A stretch of 64,000 nucleotides of DNA from Lysinibacillus xylanilyticus (GCF_001708185.1 NZ_MDDN01000015.1:26953-90952), one strand, 5' to 3'; positions 17,577-26,770 are shown, counted from the first letter of the stretch. Program-made: numbers and translations. The notes: a model not told the origin generated them from the letters alone.

Positions 17577-19302
17577 ACAAGAAGAGCTACGTGTAAGGCG
17601 GCAGCTTGTAGAAGCAATGATTTTTGAAGGACTAATTAAATATGAAGAAACACGTCTAGATAAAGGGATTTCAATTTTTACTCTTGGTGGTCAGAAGTGC
17701 ACATATCGTTGTGAAGGAAGAAAAATGGCATTTGATCGCATCCGAATACAGGGAGATAGTATTTTTTTAGTAGGAAAAGATGGAACGTTATTAGAAGCAA
17801 CGCTTGAGGATCTAGTAGATGAATTACTTTCGACTCGTAATGACAAAGATCGGTTACTGAAAGAACTTCATTTGACGAGTAAGCTTTGTGAATGGAATGA
17901 TCGACATCTCCCAATGCCGATGTCGAGAAGAATTTCGAGCTATGAAGAATTAGAATCAGAAATTACTGAAGGACATCCATATCACCCTTGTTTTAAATCC
18001 AGAACCGGTTTTACGATCGACGACCATAAAGACTATGGCCCTGAGGCAAAGCAATCTTTTACCCTTCAATGGGTTGCAGTGAGAAGAAGCTACGTACGAA
18101 TTTCTGTTCTTGAAGAGGAAGAGAACTTTTGGAAAAGAGAGCTAGGGCATTTGCTGTGGGAAGACCTTCTTGCAACGCTTGCGGTATTCGATGGAACATT
18201 TGAAGAATATACGTTCTTACCGGTTCATCCTTGGCAATGGCATAACATGAAGCAAGAACTAGCTGGATTAATGGAGCAAAAAGATCTAATACCTCTAAAT
18301 GTGAAAGGAGATTACTATAGGGCAACCCAATCAGTGCGAACATTATGGAATTTTTCAAATCCAAAAAAGGCGCAATTAAAATGCTCGATGAATATGGTGA
18401 ATACTTCTTCATTACGAAAGTTACATTCTCATGCTGTTTGTGCAGCTCCTCATATTTCAGCATGGCTTAAACGGGTGATTCAATTAGACGACTATTTACA
18501 TAATGAAGCGTCTCTTATTGTACTGGAAGAATATGCAGGGATTATTTTTGAACCGAATGTAAAAAAGCATAGCAGCAAACTAGAAGGTCAGCTTGGCTCC
18601 ATATGGCGAGAAAGTGTGCGCTCGTATATGAAGGATGAAGAGGAAGCGGTACCGTTTACGGTACTAATGATGATGGAGGAAGATGGGCGTCCATTTATTG
18701 ATGATTGGCTTTCCCGATATGGAACGAAGGAGTGGGTAAAATGCTTGATCGAAGTGAGTGTTATTCCTGTGTGGCACTTGCTTGTCGCTCACGGTATTGC
18801 TGTTGAGGCACATGCGCAAAATATGATTTTATTACATCAAAATGGCTGGCCAACTCGAGTTGTACTGAGGGATTTCCATGACAGTATTGAATATATGGAA
18901 GAATTCATTGCAGACAGAAGCCTCGTTCCAGACTTTGAAACGATACACGAATGTTTTAAAGATGCACCTGTCGATCATTATTATTGGATGTCTTCTGTAG
19001 AGGCTTTACGAGAGTTAGCTATGGATACACTATTCGTGTTTCATTTAAGTGAACTATCTTATTTGCTAGAAGAGCAGTATGGATTTGCAGAAACGCGTTT
19101 TTGGAGTCTAGTTAAGAACGGAATACAGAAGCACTTTGAACGTTTTCCATCATTATGCTCAAGAAATGAACAGCTTCAGCATACTAGCACACATATTTAT
19201 GTTGAATCTTTGCTAACAAAGAAAGTTCAAAATCAAGAAGAAGGTAATTTTCGACATATTGTCAACAATACGTTGGCGCAAGCGGATGAAAAGGGGAAAT
19301 GA
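17548..19302 (+). CDS. asbB: Petrobactin biosynthesis NIS synthetase AsbB (IucA/IucC family)
   Basis: The second citrate-amine ligase of the pathway, joining the spermidine or dihydroxybenzoyl-spermidine arm to the citrate intermediate. It has 584 residues, with GHPYHPCFKSRTGF near 141, LPVHPWQWH near 226, TQSVRTLWNF near 260 and EAHAQNMILL near 420, all IucA/IucC active-site motifs. ATG 17548 follows AAGGAGG and lies 29 bases inside asbA, so translation is coupled. Its stop overlaps an ATG of asbC (ATGA). Confidence 0.93.
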   Translation: MQQLQPLASKQEELRVRRQLVEAMIFEGLIKYEETRLDKGISIFTLGGQKCTYRCEGRKMAFDRIRIQGDSIFLVGKDGTLLEATLEDLVDELLSTRNDKDRLLKELHLTSKLCEWNDRHLPMPMSRRISSYEELESEITEGHPYHPCFKSRTGFTIDDHKDYGPEAKQSFTLQWVAVRRSYVRISVLEEEENFWKRELGHLLWEDLLATLAVFDGTFEEYTFLPVHPWQWHNMKQELAGLMEQKDLIPLNVKGDYYRATQSVRTLWNFSNPKKAQLKCSMNMVNTSSLRKLHSHAVCAAPHISAWLKRVIQLDDYLHNEASLIVLEEYAGIIFEPNVKKHSSKLEGQLGSIWRESVRSYMKDEEEAVPFTVLMMMEEDGRPFIDDWLSRYGTKEWVKCLIEVSVIPVWHLLVAHGIAVEAHAQNMILLHQNGWPTRVVLRDFHDSIEYMEEFIADRSLVPDFETIHECFKDAPVDHYYWMSSVEALRELAMDTLFVFHLSELSYLLEEQYGFAETRFWSLVKNGIQKHFERFPSLCSRNEQLQHTSTHIYVESLLTKKVQNQEEGNFRHIVNNTLAQADEKGK

Positions 19303-19304
19303 TG

Positions 19305-20537
19305 ATGTTTTATGTCAATGATCAATTTTATACAGTAGAAGATATCGAGAAGCAATTTGAAATATATGAAAGCTTACCTCATCTAAGGGAGTGTAACAAT
19401 CGCAGGCTAGCTATTTGTACGGATGATACTTTCCAATATATAGCTCTTTGTTTATACATTCGCGAAAAAGGTGGATCAGTTGTCCCAATCCATCCTGCGA
19501 CGCCAAAAGAGGGATCTGTACGGCTTGCTTCTTCAGCAGGTAGTCATCTTTTGTTGTTCCAATCAATTGATTCTTTCATTGAACTATTCAATCATTCCAA
19601 TAACCAAGAAGGAGTATTAGTTCAAATGAGCTCAGGTACAACAGGAGCTCCGAAATGTATAGAACGAACGTGGAGCTCAGTAGAAGAAGAGATTGAAAGC
19701 TATGTGAAGACGTTACCTGTTGATTCCTTGACAAATTCTGTTGTCGCTTGTCCGGTTACTCATTCTTATGGATTCATTTGTGGTGTCCTTGCTTGCATAA
19801 GAAGAGGAGCAAAGCCAGTTATTATTACGAACAGTAATCCTAAATATATTTTGAAAAAGCTAAAAGAATATCCTAAACACATACTCTATGGGGCTCCAGC
19901 ATTACTTTATACACTAAGTCGATTATTACCTAAAGAACAACATTTTGATCGTGTGATGACGTCAGGAACTGTGATGCCACATAGCTGGTTGACATCGTTA
20001 AGAGAGAAATCTAACCAAGTATTACAGCAGTATGGATGCTCTGAATCAGGGTGTGTTGCAATTCACCCTAATGTGGAAGATCCGAAAGAAATGGGTTATC
20101 CCCTTCCTCATGTAAAGGTAACAGCTGGTAACAAACAAACACCGAGCGAAATTATCATTGAATCGTCTACACAAACGATTTATACGAAAGATCTTGGTTA
20201 TATAGAAGATAATGTTCTTTCTTTTCTTGCAAGAATAGATGACACGATTAATGTAGCGGGCTTGAATGTGTATCCGCAAGAAGTTGAAACCGTGTTAATG
20301 GATGAGCCAAGAATAGTCGAAGTAGTCGTATATAAGAAACAAGACCACTTATCAGGAGAGCGAGTATGCGCACAATATGTGTCTAGTGAACCGGTCGATA
20401 ATATGGAACTTAGAGAATGGTGCCGGAAATTTCTCGCGCCACACCAAATTCCGATGGAGTTTGTGTTTGTTCATGAAATTGAAAAGCTGCCTAACGGAAA
20501 AGTAAGTAGAAAAAAACTTGGAGGCATACCAGTATGA
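19305..20537 (+). CDS. asbC: 3,4-dihydroxybenzoate-AMP ligase AsbC
   Basis: An adenylate-forming enzyme that activates 3,4-dihydroxybenzoate and loads it on the carrier AsbD. The 410-residue protein is shorter than most members. It has the phosphate loop MSSGTTGAPKC near residue 107, the A5-like segment QQYGCSESG, the hinge YTKDLGYIEDN and the catalytic Lys in LPNGKVSRKK at the C-terminus. Three ATG codons stand in a row at 19299-19307; 19302 or 19305 best suits the AAGGGG site. The 3' end overlaps asbD by 4 bases. Confidence 0.9.
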   Translation: MFYVNDQFYTVEDIEKQFEIYESLPHLRECNNRRLAICTDDTFQYIALCLYIREKGGSVVPIHPATPKEGSVRLASSAGSHLLLFQSIDSFIELFNHSNNQEGVLVQMSSGTTGAPKCIERTWSSVEEEIESYVKTLPVDSLTNSVVACPVTHSYGFICGVLACIRRGAKPVIITNSNPKYILKKLKEYPKHILYGAPALLYTLSRLLPKEQHFDRVMTSGTVMPHSWLTSLREKSNQVLQQYGCSESGCVAIHPNVEDPKEMGYPLPHVKVTAGNKQTPSEIIIESSTQTIYTKDLGYIEDNVLSFLARIDDTINVAGLNVYPQEVETVLMDEPRIVEVVVYKKQDHLSGERVCAQYVSSEPVDNMELREWCRKFLAPHQIPMEFVFVHEIEKLPNGKVSRKKLGGIPV

Positions 20538-20791
20538 CGCGTCAACAATTGATCAAGAGCATCTATGATATTATGGAAAATTCATTAGAGTTGCAGACAT
20601 TGTCCTCTTTTAATGAAGATGCCCGATTAAATGAGGATTTGTATATGGATTCAATTATGGTCCTTCAACTGATTCTTCATATAGAGTTGGATCTTGGCAT
20701 TTCCATTCCCGATGAGGTTCTCGTTCCAAAAGATTTCAAAACAGTAGGAACACTAGCAAGCTTTTTAGAAAAACAGCAAAAGGTAGAATAA
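20534..20791 (+). CDS. asbD: Aryl carrier protein AsbD
   Basis: An 85-residue acyl/aryl carrier. The phosphopantetheine attachment serine is in LYMDSIMVLQ near residue 39, the family's DS(L/I/M) motif. It holds 3,4-dihydroxybenzoate as a thioester between AsbC and AsbE. The start overlaps the asbC stop (ATGA), and asbE begins 13 bases after the stop behind TCGGAGG. Confidence 0.92.
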   Translation: MTRQQLIKSIYDIMENSLELQTLSSFNEDARLNEDLYMDSIMVLQLILHIELDLGISIPDEVLVPKDFKTVGTLASFLEKQQKVE

Positions 20792-20804
20792 TCGGAGGCT
20801 AAAA

Positions 20805-21776
20805 ATGATAAAAGTTCATTGTTTTGTAAGCTGTGTTTGTGAGGTTATTAAGAAAACGAAAGGCGTCGATCATAGGCCCTACTATTTTGGCGTATGGGAC
20901 GCAGACTTTGATGTGCTTGATAACGGAGTGCTAGCATACCACTCTGATCAAATTGATCATCATTTCTTTCAAACATGGTATGAAATGCTCTATGGAATCA
21001 AGCTTTACAAATGGTATGACGAAAAGCAATCAAAACAAGAAAATATAAACAAACTGCTAGGATTATTAGAGAATAAATCTCCACATCAACATGTGATGGT
21101 GATGCTGGATTTATCGATGCTTCCAGAGCGAGAGAATAAATTTCATCAACGTCCATTCCCTCATTATGTGATGCTAGAATCGACAGAAAATGAAGAAGAA
21201 TGGTTTATGTATGACCCTGATTTTCGCTGGGAAGGGATTTTACCGAAGGAGAGAATTTTAGCTGCAATTCAAGAGCCAACTGTCGAAGGTGGTTATTACT
21301 TTGATGCAAAGACGATTATTCCTCCAACTACAGAGACGGTTGAAGCATATTTTAATACATGTATAAAGCTTCATTGTAATCCGTTGACAGATGCAATTAC
21401 CGAAATTATTAAAGAGTATATCGAAGGAAAAAAAGAAAGGATGAAAAAACTTCCGACTGCATTAAAACAATTGCCGGTTATAGCGATTAGAAAGTATGCA
21501 TATGAGCATGCGTTTGCATTTTTTTGGGAAGCGCTTGGCCGCGAAGAGGAAGGCTTTGACACATGGTGTGATGAAATTGAGCGTCTAGTGAATGGCTATA
21601 CAACGATTCAGTATCGAGCGATGAAGCTTGCGCTAACGGAAAATTTGTTATTAGCGGAAGATATTTTTGTGAAGTTAGAAGAACAAAATCTCCTTGAGTT
21701 CAAGATTAAGCAAGGATTACAAGAATGCTTTCATGCATGGTTAACATTACAGCACAAGAAAGAGGTTATAGTATGA
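20805..21776 (+). CDS. asbE: Petrobactin biosynthesis acyltransferase AsbE
   Basis: A 323-residue protein that moves 3,4-dihydroxybenzoate from the carrier onto spermidine (or a spermidinyl-citrate intermediate), making the amide of the siderophore arms. It is recognised by position between asbD and asbF and by segments such as CFVSCVCEVIKKTKGVDHRP and WFMYDPDFRWEG, which belong to the peptidase-C39-like AsbE fold (DUF6005 in some annotations). Its stop codon overlaps the asbF start. Confidence 0.85.
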   Translation: MIKVHCFVSCVCEVIKKTKGVDHRPYYFGVWDADFDVLDNGVLAYHSDQIDHHFFQTWYEMLYGIKLYKWYDEKQSKQENINKLLGLLENKSPHQHVMVMLDLSMLPERENKFHQRPFPHYVMLESTENEEEWFMYDPDFRWEGILPKERILAAIQEPTVEGGYYFDAKTIIPPTTETVEAYFNTCIKLHCNPLTDAITEIIKEYIEGKKERMKKLPTALKQLPVIAIRKYAYEHAFAFFWEALGREEEGFDTWCDEIERLVNGYTTIQYRAMKLALTENLLLAEDIFVKLEEQNLLEFKIKQGLQECFHAWLTLQHKKEVIV

Positions 21777-22597
21777 AACTATCTATCTGTACAATCTCGT
21801 TTCGGCACCATCTCCACTCGATTGACCAATTAGCCCAATTTGCAAAAACGCAAGGTTTTCAAGGAATCGAGCTCTGGGGTGTTCATGCAAAGAACTTGGC
21901 AGATGAACTTCATTATGGAGCAGATTGGCTAAGCTCCTACGGTTTGGAAACAAGCATGCTTAGTGATTATTTGCCATTAGAAGCACCAGTTTCTGTGATG
22001 ATGGCTGAAACAGAGAGGTTATCTTCACTTGCAAGGCGTTGGGGAACAAATAAGATTCGTACATTTGTAGGAAAGAAGGGCAGCTCAGACACGAGTACAA
22101 AAGAAAGGGAAGAACTTATTTTTAGACTTAGTATGCTCTGTGATTATCTTGAGTCAAAAGGACAATATTTGCTTGTTGAAACTCATCCGAACACATTGAC
22201 AGATAATCTTCCTTCAACAATGCAGTTACTCGAAGAAATGAATCACTCAAGCCTACGAGTGAATTTTGACGTTTTACATATATGGGAATCAGGGATGGAC
22301 CCTATTGTCGCCATGAAGCAACTTCGTCCATATATCTCTCATTTTCACTTTAAAAATATTGCCTCACGTGCACAACTTGGTGTTTTTGCTCCAAACAATG
22401 TTTATGCTGCAGCAGGGTCTAGAGAAGGGATGGTTCCATTGTTTGAAGGTGCAGTTGATTATGGTGAATTCCTAGCAGAAGTAGATTCAAACATGGAGGT
22501 AGATGCGTCATTGGAATGGTTTGGAGCCAATGTGAAGAGTGTATTAGCAAAAGATGTTCAGGAGGTTAAGAAGGCAGTGCAGTTGGTGCAAATATAA
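21773..22597 (+). CDS. asbF: 3-dehydroshikimate dehydratase AsbF
   Basis: It converts 3-dehydroshikimate to 3,4-dihydroxybenzoate, the catechol of petrobactin, and so links the pathway to aromatic amino acid synthesis. The 274-residue TIM barrel has the expected metal ligands: Glu136 (LLVETHP), Asp166 (VNFDVLH), His192 (HFHFKNI) and Glu247 (DASLEWFG). ATG 21773 lies in the ATGA overlap with asbE. The upstream TTG/ATG codons inside asbE lack a suitable ribosome binding site. Confidence 0.92.
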   Translation: MKLSICTISFRHHLHSIDQLAQFAKTQGFQGIELWGVHAKNLADELHYGADWLSSYGLETSMLSDYLPLEAPVSVMMAETERLSSLARRWGTNKIRTFVGKKGSSDTSTKEREELIFRLSMLCDYLESKGQYLLVETHPNTLTDNLPSTMQLLEEMNHSSLRVNFDVLHIWESGMDPIVAMKQLRPYISHFHFKNIASRAQLGVFAPNNVYAAAGSREGMVPLFEGAVDYGEFLAEVDSNMEVDASLEWFGANVKSVLAKDVQEVKKAVQLVQI

Positions 22598-22598
22598 T

Positions 22599-22754
22599 AT
22601 GAAGGGAGATAAAAAACTAGTAAGTAAACCAGCGAACATAGTTGAGATTTCTAAAAACAAAGCACAAGAAATTTTCAACCAAGTAGAGGCAGGTACATTA
22701 ACGATAGAGGAAGGAATAAAACAACTTAGTGAAGCTCTTGGAATTAAGTGTTAA
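22599..22754 (+). CDS. Small protein of unknown function after asbF
   Basis: A 51-residue frame starting 1 base after the asbF stop. The C-terminal half (AQEIFNQVEAGTLTIEEGIK, then QLSEAL) looks like a SHOCT-like or phage DNA-binding helical hairpin. No proper ribosome binding site precedes the ATG, so expression would depend on coupling to asbF, or the frame may be a gene tail left by the neighbouring IS. The stretch 22755-22950 holds nothing recognisable. Confidence 0.4.
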   Translation: MKGDKKLVSKPANIVEISKNKAQEIFNQVEAGTLTIEEGIKQLSEALGIKC

Positions 22755-22951
22755 AAATATAGTGAGTAGTTCAGTAAGCAAACCAGCGGTATTTAAAGAG
22801 AAGGTATAAGCTATTTAACTAGCACGAATAGGTACACTCGGGAGCAATAAGCCAATTTGATGGAGATCAGAATAAGAAGTAAAAAAACAAACTTAAATAA
22901 AATACCACGCGTGTTGATTATCTAGTTTCTTCCAATAAAAATTAAATAAAA

Positions 22952-24038
22952 AGAGAGATTCTCATGTAAAATGTTAGTTACGACACAAACAATTACGAAA
23001 TGAGGAATCTCTCTTGAACAAGAATAACACGATTTTTACGCTCATTCAAAACTTTCTTTCAGAGGCAGAATGGCAATCAATCTTAAGGAATTCGGTTATG
23101 TAGAAACAGCACGAAAATGTGCGGTTCCTATACTCATTTCTTATTTAATTGGTGCTGCAAAGAACGAGTGGAAAAGTTTACGCCACGCAGCGGATGTGGG
23201 TCCAAGTAACGGTCTTGTTTCGGTGAATCATTCATCGCTTTCTAAATATTTAAAGGCACTCGATTACGGCATCATCAAACGTATTTTTGAAGTGATTGTC
23301 AGGAAACTCAATTGTGCAGCTCGTCGTCAGTTGAAGATGCCGAAAACGTTATTAGCCGTTGATTCAACTACAATTACAGTAGGCAAAACACGTTTACCTT
23401 GGGCTGTATATCACGGCGAACATTCAGGTATCAAATTACATGTTAGTTTTACTAATGAAACTTCGATGCCCTTAAAAGTTGTAGAAACAACCGGTTTAAA
23501 ACATGATGGTCCCATTGGAGAATTCCTTGAAGATAAAAGGTTTATCCTCGTTTGTGACCGTACCTACTTTTCTATTGATATTACCTGAAAGAACATCAAC
23601 ATTTCGTGTTGCGTTTAAAAGACAATGTGCAATTAAATCGCAAAAAATCGCTCCAAGGTAGTCGTACCAACGATTCCAATGTGACAGCTGATTTTACTTG
23701 CACGCTTGGAACATCACAAAAACAAACGAAAAAGCGCCATCGTGTCGTTCAATTCATGGATCATGAGGGCAAAGTAATACGAGTCGTGACAAGTTTAAAG
23801 GATATCATCGCTGAAGAAATTGCCAACATGTATAAGTCGCGTTGGGCGATTGAAAGCTTTTTTTCGTTGGATTAAGCAAAATTTGAACGTACCTGTACTA
23901 TTCGGTACAACGAAAAATGCCGTATTCAATCAGCTATTCGCAGCCCTTATTGCCTATGTTTGTTTGAAATTTCTTCATACACAAGGAATGAAGAAGAATA
24001 ATACCAAACCCTTATCATTCGTAGGTTTTACACGGATG
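22952..24038 (+). mobile_element. Degenerate IS4-family insertion sequence, right end missing
   Basis: The left part has the inverted repeat AGAGAGATTC / GAATCTCTCT (22952-23014) just upstream of the transposase frame. No matching right end is visible: the element stops abruptly where copy B of the 130-bp repeat begins at 24039. Precise left terminus and target duplication could not be defined. Confidence 0.65.
23014..24030 (+). pseudogene. IS4-family DDE transposase, broken by frameshifts
   Basis: The reading frame is intact in pieces and shifts near 23085, 23580 and 23865, the last within a T run. Pieced together it gives about 330 residues of an IS4-type transposase: catalytic Asp in LLAVDSTTI, second Asp in LVCDRTYF, and the YREK motif Y-x2-R-x3-E-x6-K in YKSRWAIESFFRWIKQ. 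All catalytic residues are present, but three frameshifts make it inactive. The start is probably TTG 23014. Confidence 0.8.
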
Positions 24039-24168
24039 ACAATATCTTGTGGAAACCAAGCAGGAAATTCTTCGACCGGTAGCGAATTCTCTCATCAACC
24101 AAGGATTTGGGGATATCATTGAAGGATACAATAATATTCCTAAGTTCTAATAAACCTCATTATGTAAA
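24039..24168 (+). repeat. 130-bp direct repeat, copy B
   Basis: A copy of the last coding bases and trailer of the 12387 gene (13958-14087). The rest of that gene is absent here; the dead IS4 element joins it directly. The downstream context differs from copy A from 24169 onward. Confidence 0.9.
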
Positions 24169-24187
24169 TAAATTAGGAGGTAATACG

Positions 24188-24799
24188 ATGAGTAAATGGC
24201 TAAGAGGTTGGAGCATATTCATTTTTTCAATTGGAGGAATAGTGATATTACTAATATTCGGGACTGTCTTTTCATTATTTAATTATAAGGCATCGTTGAT
24301 ACCAGATGAAAAAGAGGAGGAAAAGGTAATTTCACAAGCAGAACAATATATACAAAAGAAATATCCAACTATGAAATACGAAATTTCCCATGTCCTTCAT
24401 GATAGTGATGATCAATACCCTGATTTTGAATATGCTGCAATGATTTTAAATACAGAAACACAAAAAACGTTCAAGGTTTATGAAAATAAAAATACGAAAC
24501 AAATAGAAGACGATATAACAATTCAAGAAGAAGCAAAATTCATAGAACAATTAAGACCAAAAGTTCATAGTTATATAACTAAAACATTTGGGGAACCGGA
24601 AAGTATTTCATTTACGCCTACATATCATACAAGAGGTACACCTACGCTTATTATTAGGTTAAATAACAAAAAAGAAGAAGTAAACGAAGAAATGTTTCAA
24701 TCTTTTATTGATTATTTACAGCATGAATTGAATGTTGAACATGCATATGTAAATTTTTTGTATGATAATGAAACTGAAGGATGGAGTACGGAATTTTAA
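24188..24799 (+). CDS. Membrane-anchored protein of unknown function, paralogue of the 54333-54932 gene
   Basis: A 203-residue protein with one N-terminal membrane anchor (FIFSIGGIVILLIFGTVFSLF) and a soluble outer domain rich in Glu and Lys. A second copy on the opposite strand at 54333-54932 shares the start MxKWLxGWxIFIFSIGGI and the end NNKKEEVNEEMFxSFIDYL. No database family is recognised. AGGAGG precedes ATG 24188. The gene lies right after copy B of the direct repeat. Confidence 0.75.
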   Translation: MSKWLRGWSIFIFSIGGIVILLIFGTVFSLFNYKASLIPDEKEEEKVISQAEQYIQKKYPTMKYEISHVLHDSDDQYPDFEYAAMILNTETQKTFKVYENKNTKQIEDDITIQEEAKFIEQLRPKVHSYITKTFGEPESISFTPTYHTRGTPTLIIRLNNKKEEVNEEMFQSFIDYLQHELNVEHAYVNFLYDNETEGWSTEF

Positions 24800-24856
24800 A
24801 TAAAGCAAAATATAGCAGAATGAATGTGGATTATTAAAAGAAAGGAACAAAGTACA

Positions 24857-25200
24857 ATGAATATTGAGTGCACGCGATATCGAGTGAAACAAAATAAAAC
24901 AGAAAAAGTAATGAGTGGTTGGCTTTCCTGAATGAAAATATGGAAGATGTACTAGTTACCCTTGAAGGCGAGAAAATGTACGTTGAAACGATTTTTCGAG
25001 AAATTTTAGATGGAGAAGAATATTTGTATTGGTATGTTGTTCAAGGGACAGGCGGAATTGATGTCGATGAATCAGAACATTGGATTGATAAAAAACACAT
25101 TGAATACTGGGATGAATGTATTGATAAAAGCTTTAAACCTGTAGCTTTACAAACTGAGGTAGTGATGATTCCTGAAAAAGTACGAAATTCTATGAAGTAA
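24857..25200 (+). pseudogene. DUF6176-like protein gene with early frameshift
   Basis: ATG 24857 opens a frame (MNIECTRYRVKQNKTEKVM) that stops after about 23 codons. A one-base loss near 24912 shifts the rest to another frame, which continues WLAFLNENMEDVLVTLEGEK and ends KVRNSMK at 25200. Together they give a complete DUF6176-like protein of about 115 residues. The remaining 93-codon frame could still be expressed from TTG 24919, but no ribosome binding site supports this. Confidence 0.65.
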
Positions 25201-25250
25201 GCACTTTTTAAACAATATTGAGATGTTTAGACAACTCATATTTTTTATTC

Positions 25251-25342
25251 AACTCCCATAAAAGAACTTAATCATCTTTCATTTTCTGTGGTGAAGTGCT
25301 AATTTTTGCACTTCATGGATGGCTAGTGGGGCTTTACTTCAA
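25251..25342 (+). repeat. Cassette-type intergenic repeat, copy 1
   Basis: Core of the family: AACTCCC, hairpin A (ATAAAAGA/TCTTTCAT), hairpin B (TGAAGTGC/GCACTTCA), then ATGGATGGCTAG and GGGGCTTTACTTCAA. A damaged terminator module (TGAGATGTTTAGACAACTCA at 25219-25238) stands directly upstream. Confidence 0.85.
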
Positions 25343-25413
25343 TATGGTCCACTATTTTTCACCAATCCCTAAATCTATTATAGAAACGAAGGAAGACGTA
25401 AAATCAAAAAAAT

Positions 25414-25536
25414 GCTGGGACATAACTGACCCAAATCATAAAAAGCGTGAGAAATCAATTTTAGAGACGTTGATTTTTCACGCTTTTTAATATGAAATTT
25501 TTAAATTTTGCTTTGGAAATATACTTATGTCCTAGC
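25414..25536. repeat. Fold-back element with GCTGGGACATAA ends
   Basis: GCTGGGACATAA at 25414-25425 and TTATGTCCTAGC at 25525-25536 are inverted copies (11 of 12). Between them lies a strong terminator hairpin (25441-25488). Similar GGGACATAA-flanked intergenic elements occur in other Firmicutes, from memory. Confidence 0.6.
25441..25488. terminator. Rho-independent terminator, both directions
   Basis: AAAAAGCGTGA-G-AAATCAA pairs with TTGATTT-T-TCACGCTTTTT. The symmetric A and T runs allow termination on both strands; it faces the small minus-strand gene at 25541. Confidence 0.8.
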
Positions 25537-25540
25537 GTCC

Positions 25541-25648
25541 TTATTTTTTTCTCAACAGTGTATCCCCAAGAGGGATTCCAATTATAACAACCAAAACCGT
25601 TAGAATTACCAGGGCTTGAAAAATAAAATACGCAACTTGATCGAACAT
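25541..25648 (-). CDS. Small single-pass membrane protein, 35 residues
   Basis: ATG 25648 follows AAGGAGAG with 5-6 base spacing and opens a 35-codon frame. It encodes MFDQVAYFIFQALVILTVLV, then VIIGIPLGDTLLRKK: one membrane helix with a basic tail. Terminator-like hairpins stand on both sides. It is one of few minus-strand genes in this accessory region. Family unknown; an accessory subunit or type I toxin-like peptide are possibilities, neither supported directly. Confidence 0.5.
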   Translation of the reverse strand: MFDQVAYFIFQALVILTVLVVIIGIPLGDTLLRKK

Positions 25649-25724
25649 CCTATCTCTCCTTCTTTTCTTAATAATTCCTACCTCATATTCCGTAATTATC
25701 CAACTCCTAGTGAAGAGTCAAATT

Positions 25725-25764
25725 AAACTAATAAAGCCCAAAATCATTTGTACTTTATTAGTTT
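25725..25764. terminator. Hairpin AAACTAATAAAG / CTTTATTAGTTT
   Basis: A perfect 12-bp stem with a 16-base loop upstream of the small membrane protein gene on its strand. A-rich and T-rich sides make direction uncertain. Confidence 0.5.
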
Positions 25765-25866
25765 AGTTTATTTCATTACAACGTATGTATGCAGTCGTCA
25801 CTTTTTATATTTTGTGATCTTCAACAATAGCGCGCGATTGTTTAATAAGCTTCGCTGTTCTTCTTA

Positions 25867-25945
25867 AACTCCCATGAAAGAACTTAATCATTTTTCATTT
25901 TCTGTGGTGAAGTGCTGATTTTTGCACTTCATGGATGGCTAACGG
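25867..25945 (+). repeat. Cassette-type intergenic repeat, copy 2
   Basis: Full core with hairpin B arms TGAAGTGC/GCACTTCA, ending ATGGATGGCTAACGG and followed by TGCAG. It directly precedes the first, decayed copy of the duplicated gene pair. Confidence 0.9.
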
Positions 25946-25989
25946 TGCAGTTATTGAAATATCATAGGTGTATCAAGAGGGGAATAAAT

Positions 25990-26260
25990 GTGACAAATAC
26001 TCCGGTATTCCGTTTGGATTGAAGCTGAACAGTGGGAACAGTTATGGAATGAAGATGATGATAATACTGACGTTGTCGTAAGGTTTGAGGGTGGTTCCGA
26101 ATGGAGGGCAACCTTCTTTATTTATCAAAACATTTTTAGCATGGCAAAGAAAAATGAGGAAACTGGAGAATGTTTAAGAGGTAGTTATTTTTGGGCAAGT
26201 GAAATGATTTTGGTGAGGAAAATTACTCGGATTGATATTGAAGTGGTTATAAAAAACTTG
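25990..26260 (+). pseudogene. Frameshifted copy of the 27394 gene
   Basis: Nearly identical to 27394-27663, starting at GTG 25990. One extra base in the fifth codon (CTCCGGTATTCC against TTCCGTATTCC) destroys the frame. The copy ends at AAAAAACTTG and jumps into the SMI1 remnant, because about 205 bp present in the intact copy are missing. Confidence 0.85.
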
Positions 26261-26400
26261 AGATAGTAGTAAGTTTTAATGAACCAGCTGCTAAAACTGA
26301 TAAATGATGGGAATAACGTTTCCCAATAGTTTTAAGGAATTATTGCTCATACATAATGGGCAACGAAATGAATATTCAGAGCAACGATTCGAGTACGTAG
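26261..26400 (+). pseudogene. SMI1/KNR4-like remnant (first copy)
   Basis: Matches part of the 27820 gene: AGTTTTAATGAACCAGCTGC, a short internal deletion, then TTTAAGGAATTATTGCTCAT (residues FPNS-KELLLIHNGQRNE). No open frame remains. Confidence 0.7.
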
Positions 26401-26490
26401 GAGTCGTAGGCAATTATGATTTATAGGTTAATTGAAGAAGGAAATAATGAATGGTTAGAGAAATCAATTTTATACGAGGAGGAAAGGTTA

Positions 26491-26748
26491 ATGAGTAAAA
26501 GTTTACAACCTTTTTCTATTGTGTTCTTGGGAATATGTATTGTTTTAAGTTCATGGTTAATTTCCCAATCTTTAATAACCAATCATATAGATATTGAAAA
26601 GACTGATAACGAACAAAATAGATATGATTTTATCACAATAGCATCCGATTACTTTATCATTTTTGATAAACAAAAAGGGGAGTATTGGATGAAAATCGGT
26701 TCTTCTGATTGGGAAAAACAGCAATCTTTTTCTAATCCAACAGAATAG
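26491..26748 (+). CDS. Small membrane-anchored protein of unknown function
   Basis: An 85-residue protein with an N-terminal anchor (FSIVFLGICIVLSSWLISQS) and a short soluble domain (NRYDFITIASDYFIIFDKQK). ATG 26491 follows GAGGAGGAAAGG, a strong site; an upstream in-frame ATG at 26416 has none. A cassette-type terminator module follows at 26771. Confidence 0.6.
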   Translation: MSKSLQPFSIVFLGICIVLSSWLISQSLITNHIDIEKTDNEQNRYDFITIASDYFIIFDKQKGEYWMKIGSSDWEKQQSFSNPTE

Positions 26749-26770
26749 CTTCTTCTGATGTTAGCTTTTT

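Noticed and set aside
25296..25490. 64-codon open frame
   Set aside because: It starts inside repeat copy 1 and ends in a terminator; the product has no coding character.
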